12,827 bases of DNA. It comes from Acidimicrobiales bacterium (GTDB lineage: Bacteria > Actinomycetota > Acidimicrobiia > Acidimicrobiales > SZUA-35). Positions 5,660 through 11,467 of the stretch are shown one piece after another; position 1 is the first letter of the stretch; every line of letters starts with the position of its first letter. The translations under genes were made by a program, and so were the position numbers. Location of the stretch: NCBI GenBank assembly GCA_013003325.1, contig JABDJU010000258.1, forward strand, positions 1-12,827. Reading direction: 5' to 3'. The notes below the pieces were generated by a model. That model was not told the origin of the DNA. It did not search any database and saw only the letters and a list, made by a program, of their open reading frames with translations.

Positions 5660-6667
5660 GTGGATCCACGACGAGCACTCGATGACCTGCCCAGCGCCGG
5701 CGTCGGCCACTTCCCCACCCCGCTTCAGTTCCTGCCACGACTCAGCGACGAGCTCGATATTGAGGTGTGGATCAAACGAGACGACGTGCAGGGGGTCGCC
5801 CTCGCCGGCAACAAACTGAGGAAGTTCGACCTTGTGATCGGCCAGGCCCTGGAAGACGGCAAGGACCTGCTCGTGACCACCGGCGCAGCTCAGTCCAATT
5901 CGGCTCGAACCGGCGCGGCGGCTGCAGCGGCGGTGGGGATTGGGTCAGTCCTGTTGCTGAGCGGGCATCCACCGGCCACTCCGACAGCGAACGCCCTCAT
6001 CGATCACCTCGTCGGTGCTGAAATCAGGTTCGCCGGCGATGTCGGCTGGGATTATCTGAACGCGGGCGTGCGCGACATCGTGAGCGAGTTCCATCGGCGA
6101 GGTCACAAACCGTTTGCCGCTCCGGTCGGATGCTCGTCGCCGCTGGGCTCGCTCGGTTTCGCCCGCGCCTTCCTCGAGTTGGACTCGCAGCTGACCGAAG
6201 CTGGAATCGAATCTTCGTGCCTGGTCCACACGAGCACATCGGGCGGGACCCATGCCGGGCTTCTGGTCGGGCGCGAGCTGTCCGGACGCTCGATCCAGAT
6301 CATTGCCGTCGACGTCGGTGCGATCTATGAGGACCCTCACGGCGCGCTCCTCGACCTTGCCCGGGCGAGTGCGGAACGCATCGGCACCACCGTCGACCTC
6401 GCGCCAGAGGATCTCATCATCACCACCGATCAGCTGGGTGACGGCTATGCCATCCCCTCCAATGCCGGGACCGAGGCGATTCGGCTCCTCGCCACCACCG
6501 AGGCAATCCTCCTGGACCCCGTGTACTCCGGGAAGGGCTTCGCCGGGTTCGTCGACATGGCCCGTCGGGGCGCACTTGATGGTCCCGTGGTGTTCTGGCA
6601 CACCGGCGGCTACCACGCCCTGTTTCACCCACCGTTCGCTTCATCCCTCAGCAACGAAACCGACTGA
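5660..6667 (+). CDS. PLP-dependent enzyme, D-cysteine desulfhydrase / ACC deaminase family (fold type II)
   Basis: The product has 335 residues, as usual for the family. The expected opening V-G-H-F-P-T-P-L-Q-F-L-P-R-L-S is present. GNKLRKFD (50-57) contains the PLP lysine K52, TTGAAQSNSAR (73-83) contains the S-N pair that stacks on the cofactor, and TSTSGGTHAG (191-200) is the phosphate-binding loop. DPVYSGKGFAG (286-296) and FWHTGG (312-317) complete the signature. Members release ammonia and H2S or sulfite from D-cysteine, 1-aminocyclopropane-1-carboxylate, L-cysteate or related amino acids. The usual H or Q after QSN is a serine (S81) here, so the substrate may differ. It is not a YgeX-like diaminopropionate ammonia-lyase, whose signatures are absent. 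GTG 5660 gives the family-like N-terminus and has a -10 hexamer 6 nt upstream. It lies 13 nt after the unknown gene, so it may belong to the same unit while also having its own promoter. Confidence 0.85.
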   Translation: MDPRRALDDLPSAGVGHFPTPLQFLPRLSDELDIEVWIKRDDVQGVALAGNKLRKFDLVIGQALEDGKDLLVTTGAAQSNSARTGAAAAAAVGIGSVLLLSGHPPATPTANALIDHLVGAEIRFAGDVGWDYLNAGVRDIVSEFHRRGHKPFAAPVGCSSPLGSLGFARAFLELDSQLTEAGIESSCLVHTSTSGGTHAGLLVGRELSGRSIQIIAVDVGAIYEDPHGALLDLARASAERIGTTVDLAPEDLIITTDQLGDGYAIPSNAGTEAIRLLATTEAILLDPVYSGKGFAGFVDMARRGALDGPVVFWHTGGYHALFHPPFASSLSNETD

Positions 6668-6680
6668 GACGGGACACCGC

Positions 6681-6691
6681 GGGTCAGACCC
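6681..6691. repeat. Palindrome GGGTC-A-GACCC in the promoter of the Cys/Met PLP gene
   Basis: This 5-1-5 perfect palindrome lies in the 39-bp gap before GTG 6707, just upstream of the TACCTT hexamer. With the next base (GGGTCAGACCCC, 6681-6692) it recurs exactly, on the opposite strand, at 8546-8557. It could be an operator or a dispersed extragenic palindrome. Confidence 0.4.
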
Positions 6692-6694
6692 CAC

Positions 6695-6700
6695 TACCTT
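6695..6700 (+). promoter_or_regulatory. -10 hexamer TACCTT, leaderless start of the Cys/Met PLP enzyme
   Basis: TACCTT ends 6 nt before GTG 6707. A weak -35, GGGACA (6671-6676), lies 18 bp upstream, with the palindrome GGGTCAGACCC in the spacer. No Shine-Dalgarno precedes the start codon. Confidence 0.5.
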
Positions 6701-6706
6701 GAAGCG

Positions 6707-7810
6707 GTGAATCACGACGAGTGGTCAGCAACGTCCTGGCTGGCGGCGGGGGCTCGCCCGGACGGGCCCGGCGAACCGCTGAATACCCCGATCGTGCCGG
6801 CCTCGAACTTCGTGCACGGCGGGGATTTCGAGTACGCCCGCGACGAGGGCACGCCCACTTGGGTCGCGCTCGAGACCCTCATGGCAAGGCTCGAAGGCGG
6901 CAAGGCGCTGGCCTTTGGTTCGGGCATGGCTGCCATCGCCTCGGTGTTCGATCAGCTCGCAGTGGGTGCTCACATCGTATGGCCCGACGACTGCTACCAG
7001 GGAGTGGCAGGAATCATCGCCGCCGGGGAAGCGCATGGCCGGTGGACGGCCGAGCGATTGCCGGTGGACGCCACCGATTCGTGGGTCGAGCGTTCCTCCG
7101 ACGCCGACCTCGTGTGGCTGGAGTCGCCGTCGAACCCGCTGCTATCGATCGCCGATCTCCCGGCTATCTGTGCCGCGCCCCGCAAGCCCGGAGCCATCCT
7201 CGCGGTCGACAACACCGTCGCCACTCCGCTCAACCAGCGGCCGCTCGAGCTGGGTGCTGATGTGTCGATCACGTCGGCGACCAAATACGTCGGTGGCCAC
7301 TCCGACCTGCTGTGCGGCATCACCGTGTGCCGCGAGGCGGCGCTGCACGAGCAGCTCTTCCGTTCCCGGCTGCTCAACGGGGCAACCCCCGGCAACCTCG
7401 AAGCGTTCCTTGCCACCCGGGGGGCGCGAACGATGGCGCTTCGCCTGCGCGCCGCCGAGAAATCGGCGCAGACCCTGGCCGAGCGGCTAGAGCAACACGA
7501 TGGCATCGATCAGGTTCGGTATCCGGGATTGAAGAGCCACCCTCAGCACGAGCTCGCCAAGCAGTTGCTCGGCGGCTTCGGTACCATCGTCACCTTCGAC
7601 ATCGCCGGCGGCGCGGAACCGGCCGAACAGATGCTCAAGCGGCTGAGACTGCTGACCAAAGCCACCAGCTTCGGGGCCGTCGAAACCACGATCGAACGGC
7701 GCGCCTCCATTCCCGGCCAGGAGCACCTACCGCCCGGCCTACTGCGTATGAGCGTTGGCATCGAGGACGTCGATGACCTCTGGACCGACCTCGAACGAGC
7801 TCTTGCCTGA
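6707..7810 (+). CDS. Cystathionine gamma-synthase/lyase-like PLP enzyme (Cys/Met metabolism family)
   Basis: This 367-residue protein is slightly shorter than the usual 380-400. Family landmarks appear in order: the short Y-A-R-D-E-G-T-P-T segment (43-51), the G-S-G-M-A-A-I loop (71-77) that holds the cofactor phosphate, DDCYQG (95-99), LESPSNP (138-144), AVDNTVATP (166-174, with D168 for the pyridine nitrogen) and SITSATKYVGGHSD (187-200) with PLP lysine K193. The end, LRMSVGIEDVDDLWTDLERAL, is typical. Family members carry out gamma- or beta-elimination or replacement on cystathionine, homocysteine, methionine or O-acylhomoserine; the exact reaction cannot be read from sequence. GTG 6707 has no Shine-Dalgarno but a TACCTT hexamer 6 nt upstream. 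The neighbouring fold-II PLP enzyme could share a sulfur amino acid role, but this gene has its own promoter. Confidence 0.85.
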   Translation: MNHDEWSATSWLAAGARPDGPGEPLNTPIVPASNFVHGGDFEYARDEGTPTWVALETLMARLEGGKALAFGSGMAAIASVFDQLAVGAHIVWPDDCYQGVAGIIAAGEAHGRWTAERLPVDATDSWVERSSDADLVWLESPSNPLLSIADLPAICAAPRKPGAILAVDNTVATPLNQRPLELGADVSITSATKYVGGHSDLLCGITVCREAALHEQLFRSRLLNGATPGNLEAFLATRGARTMALRLRAAEKSAQTLAERLEQHDGIDQVRYPGLKSHPQHELAKQLLGGFGTIVTFDIAGGAEPAEQMLKRLRLLTKATSFGAVETTIERRASIPGQEHLPPGLLRMSVGIEDVDDLWTDLERALA

Positions 7811-7831
7811 TCAGGTTGGTTCGGGGCCAAG

Positions 7832-8218
7832 ATGGACCACATGAGCCCACGACTGACCCACTTCGCGATCAACACCGACGACGTCGAGGCCACCCAAGCG
7901 TTCTACGGATCGGTCTTCGGTTGGCAGTTCCGGGAGTACGGGCCTGCCGGATTCGTGCAGATCATGGACGAGAGCGGAACGGCGCCAGTGGGCTCGATCC
8001 AGCAACGCCGGCAACTTCTCGACGATGCACCAACCCTCGGCTTTGAGTGCACCTTCGGAGTTGACGATGTCGCGGCCGTGCGCGAACGGATTCTCGCCGC
8101 CGGTGGCCGCATCCTGATGGAGAAGTCAACCATCCCGAATGTCGGACACCTCATCGCCTTCGAAGACCCCGGCGGGAACCCGGCCCTCGCCATGCAATAC
8201 GACCCTTCCGCCGAGTAG
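7832..8218 (+). CDS. VOC-superfamily (glyoxalase/bleomycin-resistance fold) protein
   Basis: The product has 128 residues with the two beta-alpha-beta-beta-beta modules of the VOC fold. The first is RLTHFAINTDDVEATQAFY...FGW (7-31) and the second FECTFGVDDVAAVRERILAAGG (71-92), ending in LIAFEDPGGNPALAM (107-121). H10 and E111 occupy positions where metal ligands often sit in VOC enzymes. Single-domain proteins of this kind are diverse (lyases, dioxygenases, resistance or binding proteins) and no activity can be assigned. It starts 21 nt after the Cys/Met PLP gene. ATG 7832 is the longest start, with GGGG 5 nt upstream. ATG 7841 is also possible: it gives the usual short N-terminus and has a CAAGAT hexamer 7 nt upstream. 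Confidence 0.8.
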   Translation: MDHMSPRLTHFAINTDDVEATQAFYGSVFGWQFREYGPAGFVQIMDESGTAPVGSIQQRRQLLDDAPTLGFECTFGVDDVAAVRERILAAGGRILMEKSTIPNVGHLIAFEDPGGNPALAMQYDPSAE

Positions 8219-8236
8219 ACGATCGTCAGGGATGCA

Positions 8237-8458
8237 GTGCCTTCAACAGAACTAGCTGTCGGAATCGGCGCTTGGGTAGTGTTGACGTACGTGCTGTTCG
8301 TAGCCGGGTTGTGGTTGGATGAGGACCTCAACCATTGGGACTGGCCTGAAGACACTGACGGCCCCGGCCGACGTCAGATACAGAAGATCGGCTTCCTCTC
8401 CGCGGGTATGGCCGCCGTCCTAGTCGCGCTGGGTATGGCATTGCTTCGACTCGCATGA
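8237..8458 (+). CDS. Small two-helix membrane protein of unknown function
   Basis: This 73-residue product has hydrophobic helices at about 7-27 and 51-71. They are joined by a polar, tryptophan- and acid-rich loop (LDEDLNHWDWPEDTDGPGRR), so the loop probably faces one side and both ends the other. GTG 8237 is preceded by AGGGA 4 nt upstream (8228-8232), a modest binding site. It follows the VOC gene by 18 nt in the same direction and may be co-transcribed. I do not recognise a family. Confidence 0.6.
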   Translation: MPSTELAVGIGAWVVLTYVLFVAGLWLDEDLNHWDWPEDTDGPGRRQIQKIGFLSAGMAAVLVALGMALLRLA

Positions 8459-8503
8459 GGTTTCGCCTTCGCCCTATCGGCACGAATGCGTGCACAACGA
8501 TTA

Positions 8504-8520
8504 CCCCGGTTGGGCCGGGG
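8504..8520. terminator. GC hairpin in the convergent intergenic region
   Basis: CCCCGG (8504-8509) and CCGGGG (8515-8520) form a 6-bp stem with a TTGGG loop, 45 nt after the small membrane protein gene. It lies between two convergent genes, where a bidirectional terminator is expected. There is no long T-run on either strand, so termination is only likely. Confidence 0.4.
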
Positions 8521-8545
8521 GTGCCGTTGTTCGAAGTAGTCGACG

Positions 8546-8558
8546 GGGGTCTGACCCC
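8546..8558. repeat. Palindrome GGGGTC-T-GACCCC just past the DUF222 stop
   Basis: This is a 6-1-6 perfect palindrome, starting 2 nt beyond the end of the DUF222 gene. Its core is the reverse complement of the palindrome at 6681-6692. It may contribute to termination of the leftward gene; alternatively it is a dispersed repeat copy. Confidence 0.4.
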
Positions 8559-8560
8559 GG

Positions 8561-9808
8561 CTATTCGAGTGGTGAGTCTCGGAACAGTTTTGTCGGTGGT
8601 CCGCCGGGGTCGTGTCGGTGTTTCCAGTGGTGGTGGAATGGGCAGAGGAGTTGTCCGTTGGCGACCAGGGTTGGTCCCCTGGCTGACCAGGCAATGACGT
8701 GGTCATATTCACAGGCACGTGCCGGTTTTCGGCAGCCGAGATGTTGACAGCGTGTGTCCCGTAGCCGGATCATCCGCCGCTGAAGCGTGGAGAAGTGACG
8801 GCCGGCAGGCTTGTCGTCGGCCAAACAGCCGCTGGGGGTGACCCGATGACGCCGCACCCTGCCGTTAGGGACGAGCCCTCGAACGATCGCCGGGGGGATC
8901 AGGTTCCCGCCCGCAGTGCGAGGGTAGTGGACCGCAGAGAAACCCTGATCACCAGGAACCGGGACCCAGGCGTGCGCTGTCGGGTCAGATGTGCCATCTG
9001 CATCGTCGTCGGAGGCGAGGATCTCCAGGTTCGGGCGTACTGTCCCCTCACTGTCAGGGTCCAAGATCAACTGCACCAGAGCGTCATGGTTGGCTTGGGC
9101 GATCGACAGGTCACGATTGTCGGCCTGCAAGCGCTTGGCGTTGTCGAGCACGGTGTTCATCACCTGCTCCCCCAACAATGGGTCCAACACCCCGGTCACA
9201 TGCACGTTCGAGAACAGGTCGGGTTGAAGATGCAGGTGACGGCGGGCCTGAGCCCGCAGGAAGTCATCCAAATGCTCATCCGGCTCCGCGATCGCTACCC
9301 AGGTGCGTAGAGCGTCTTCGAACTCCTCAGGAGTCGACAACACCGCAACCGCCGCCAGCGCCGGTTCGGCATCACGAACCTGATCCGAGTTGGCTTTGCG
9401 AGCCCACTTCGACATGAGATCGATGTGAGCCATGGTGATCTTGCCGGCCATGAGCGCCTTGTGGAAGTTCGGGAACCGGTAGAGGGCCCGACCGGCACGA
9501 CGCATCGACGCGGCCCGTGCCCGGGACAAACGAGCTTCGGCGTTGACCAAACCGATCATGGTGCGCTCCCCCTTGGTATAGGAGCACGCCGTTCGTTCCC
9601 CCAACTCCATGAACCGGCCCGCCACTGTTGACAACCGTTCGGACTCGGCCGCCAACTCCGTGACGATCTTGGCCAACTCCTCACGAGTCACCGCCGACAG
9701 ATCCGTAGACGCAACCCGAACGACCAGCGCACCGACCTCAGCCAGCACCTCCCGCTCCCCCGCCAGGAGCCCCAAACCAGAACCAGAGTTTCCCGCCGAA
9801 GAAGCCAT
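8561..9808 (-). CDS. DUF222 / 13E12-type HNH endonuclease-domain protein
   Basis: The protein has 415 residues. Residues about 20-260 form the helical DUF222 region, with the recognisable A-E-A-R-L-S-R-A-R-A-A-S-M-R-R-A-G-R-A-L stretch and G-K-I-T-M-A-H-I-D. Residues 354-397 form an HNH nuclease domain: C354-x4-C359, Y-D369-H370, N384, C389 and HHHxxKH (392-397). These multicopy proteins occur widely in actinobacteria (the mycobacterial 13E12 repeat family) and are usually chromosomal genes of unknown role, sometimes treated as selfish or mobile elements. All catalytic HNH positions look intact. No terminal repeats or target duplication were seen around it. It starts 28 nt after the glutamine amidotransferase stop, and a CATACT hexamer ends 6 nt before ATG 9808, again the leaderless spacing. 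It is convergent with the small membrane protein gene. Confidence 0.85.
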   Translation of the reverse strand: MASSAGNSGSGLGLLAGEREVLAEVGALVVRVASTDLSAVTREELAKIVTELAAESERLSTVAGRFMELGERTACSYTKGERTMIGLVNAEARLSRARAASMRRAGRALYRFPNFHKALMAGKITMAHIDLMSKWARKANSDQVRDAEPALAAVAVLSTPEEFEDALRTWVAIAEPDEHLDDFLRAQARRHLHLQPDLFSNVHVTGVLDPLLGEQVMNTVLDNAKRLQADNRDLSIAQANHDALVQLILDPDSEGTVRPNLEILASDDDADGTSDPTAHAWVPVPGDQGFSAVHYPRTAGGNLIPPAIVRGLVPNGRVRRHRVTPSGCLADDKPAGRHFSTLQRRMIRLRDTRCQHLGCRKPARACEYDHVIAWSARGPTLVANGQLLCPFHHHWKHRHDPGGPPTKLFRDSPLE

Positions 9809-9814
9809 GATTCA

Positions 9815-9820
9815 AGTATG
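9815..9820 (-). promoter_or_regulatory. -10 hexamer CATACT, leaderless start of the DUF222 gene
   Basis: On the minus strand CATACT (4 of 6 matches to TATAAT, with the key A2 and T6) ends 6 nt before ATG 9808. No Shine-Dalgarno lies between it and the start codon. Confidence 0.4.
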
Positions 9821-9836
9821 AAAAGGGGGTGTGACA

Positions 9837-10568
9837 CTAACGGCCGTATCGCTCCACGAAGTTGGCGAGGATTCTGGGCGGCGCGTCGACCTGCACCTGA
9901 CCCACCTGTTCGATCAGAGTGTCCATGTCTTCGGGCGGGAAGTAGCCGGCGTGCTGGTAGATCCGGATCCGCTTGATGATGCTGGACCGGGTGAGTTCGG
10001 GATGGAACTGTGTCGCGTAGAGATTGGTTCGCACCCGAAACATCTGTACGGGGCAAGCCGGGGATGACGCCAACAGCACCGCGCCGGGAGGCAACGTGCT
10101 ACAGGCTTCCTTGTGGCCCACGAACGCGGTGAACGTGCGGGGCAGGTCGGCGAGAACCGGGTCGGCCATGCCCGCATCGGTGAGACTGATGGGAGCGGAG
10201 CCAACCGGCTCGCCATAGGTGCGGTCGATCACCCCTCCCTGATGAACGCCGAGCGTGCCGATTCCGTAGCACGCCCCCATGAACGGAAAATCTCGCTCAT
10301 AGATCTGGTCGAGCAAGTCGTGAAACTCGGCCTCCACCCGCAGCTGAACCGACGACTTCTCGTCCAAAGGATCGCTGGCGTTGAATGGCCCGCCACCGAC
10401 GATGATTCCCGAAATCGAGTCGAGATCGATCGACGGCATCGGGCCCTCGGCCACTCGGATCATCTGAAGCCCGGCCTCTTTCAGCCCGCACGCCCGACGG
10501 AAGCCTTCATACTCATCGGCGGCGGCTTCGTCCTCGGGCCGAGACGACAGCAGAACAAACGGTTTCAC
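9837..10568 (-). CDS. Class I glutamine amidotransferase domain protein (GMP synthase-like GATase)
   Basis: This 243-residue stand-alone GATase1 domain has the nucleophile elbow MGACYGIGTLG (97-107) with C100, and the His-Glu of the triad in TQFHPELT (186-193; H189, E191). GIIVGGGPFNASD (54-66) is the family's early glycine-rich loop. It should hydrolyse glutamine to ammonia for a partner, or act on a gamma-glutamyl compound; no synthetase partner is encoded nearby. GTG 10568 is chosen. The longer frame, up to ATG 10715, would overlap the divergent hydrolase gene and add residues absent from the family. A TACGCT hexamer also lies 7 nt before GTG 10568. It is followed 28 nt later by the DUF222 gene on the same strand. 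Confidence 0.8.
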   Translation of the reverse strand: MKPFVLLSSRPEDEAAADEYEGFRRACGLKEAGLQMIRVAEGPMPSIDLDSISGIIVGGGPFNASDPLDEKSSVQLRVEAEFHDLLDQIYERDFPFMGACYGIGTLGVHQGGVIDRTYGEPVGSAPISLTDAGMADPVLADLPRTFTAFVGHKEACSTLPPGAVLLASSPACPVQMFRVRTNLYATQFHPELTRSSIIKRIRIYQHAGYFPPEDMDTLIEQVGQVQVDAPPRILANFVERYGR

Positions 10569-10575
10569 CGCAGAG

Positions 10576-10581
10576 AGCGTA
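10576..10581 (-). promoter_or_regulatory. -10 hexamer TACGCT, leaderless start of the GATase gene
   Basis: On the minus strand TACGCT ends 7 nt before GTG 10568, with no Shine-Dalgarno between. It faces the opposite -10 of the divergent gene with 11 bp between them. Confidence 0.45.
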
Positions 10582-10592
10582 ACGGTGCCGAA

Positions 10593-10598
10593 TAGAGT
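10593..10598 (+). promoter_or_regulatory. -10 hexamer TAGAGT, leaderless start of the dienelactone-hydrolase-like gene
   Basis: TAGAGT ends 6 nt before GTG 10605. The 36-bp divergent gap contains both this and the opposite -10, so any -35 or operator must lie within the neighbouring coding sequence. Confidence 0.45.
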
Positions 10599-10604
10599 CG
10601 CAGG

Positions 10605-11381
10605 GTGGCACTGGCAGACTATGAGGAATCCTCCTTCGAACACGACGGAGTTCTCCGGAAGGTATTCAAGGGGTCGCCGGTCGACCCTGCCAAGCGAGGC
10701 ATCGTCGTCGTCCACGAGCTACCAGGCATCACGCCCTCGGTGTTGAGCTTCGCCGACCGGCTGATCGATCGCGGGGCCGAGGTGTGGTTGCCCTCGCTGG
10801 TAGGAACCCCGGGTCAGGAGTGGTCGGTCCCCTACGTGGTGCAAAGCTTCGCCAAGGTGTGTGTCGCCAAAGAGTTCGCCTACTGGGCGTCGGACCAGTC
10901 GCCGCCCATCACAGCTTGGTTGCGGGCGTTGGCTCGCGAGCTCAGCGCTCAACTGGATGGAAAGAAGGTCGGGGCCCTGGGCATGTGCTTCAGCGGCGGC
11001 TTCGCTCTTGCCATGGCTGCCGATCCGGTTGTAACCGCACCGGTTCTGTCCCAGCCGGCGAGCCCCTTGCCGGTAGGCGAGGATCGCCGACGTGCGGCTC
11101 AAGTGTCAGCCGAGGACCTTAAGGCCGTGGTCGACAGTGGGTGTGAGGTTATGGGACTGCGTTTCACCGGAGATATGGCGGTGCCTTCTGTTCGGTTCCA
11201 GGCGCTCCAGGAAGCCCTCGGCACCAATTTCACCGCCATCGAGATCAAGAGCCCCGACCGCGCCCTCAGCATCAAGCGGTCCGCCCATTCGGTGCTGACC
11301 GAAGATCTGATCGATGTGCCGGGACACCCCACCCACGCCGCCCTTCACGCTGTGATGGACTTCTTCGACGCTCAGCTCTGA
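10605..11381 (+). CDS. Dienelactone hydrolase family alpha/beta hydrolase
   Basis: The product has 258 residues. GIVVVHELPGITP (32-44) carries the glutamate (E38) that partners the nucleophile in dienelactone hydrolases. GALGMCFSGGFALAMA (123-138) is the nucleophile elbow with C128. GLRFTGDMAVPSVRF (184-198) supplies the likely Asp (D190), and GHPTHAAL (240-247) the His (H241 or H244). A Cys-Asp-His triad is therefore complete. Family members open dienelactones in aromatic degradation or act as broad esterases; the natural substrate here is unknown, and no aromatic pathway gene is adjacent. GTG 10605 is supported by the TAGAGT hexamer 6 nt upstream. Translation from it opens directly with the family's first strand. 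It is divergent from the glutamine amidotransferase. The next gene, hrpB, has its own probable -10. Confidence 0.85.
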   Translation: MALADYEESSFEHDGVLRKVFKGSPVDPAKRGIVVVHELPGITPSVLSFADRLIDRGAEVWLPSLVGTPGQEWSVPYVVQSFAKVCVAKEFAYWASDQSPPITAWLRALARELSAQLDGKKVGALGMCFSGGFALAMAADPVVTAPVLSQPASPLPVGEDRRRAAQVSAEDLKAVVDSGCEVMGLRFTGDMAVPSVRFQALQEALGTNFTAIEIKSPDRALSIKRSAHSVLTEDLIDVPGHPTHAALHAVMDFFDAQL

Positions 11382-11455
11382 CTTCTCGTGAACCGGGATT
11401 CGGCGGTGAGTGACCTACTTCCGAATGACTCAACGGTGGGGTTGACCGAGTTCTC

Positions 11456-11461
11456 TAAGAT
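11456..11461 (+). promoter_or_regulatory. -10 hexamer TAAGAT, leaderless start of hrpB
   Basis: TAAGAT ends exactly 6 nt before TTG 11468. This supports both the unusual start codon and a transcript beginning on it. A TTGACC at 11442-11447 is only 8 bp upstream and too close to be its -35. Confidence 0.45.
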
Positions 11462-11467
11462 GGCCGC

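Noticed and set aside
10569..10715. N-terminal extension of the glutamine amidotransferase to ATG 10715
   Set aside because: It would overlap the divergent hydrolase gene and precede the natural first strand of the domain; GTG 10568 also has a correctly placed -10.
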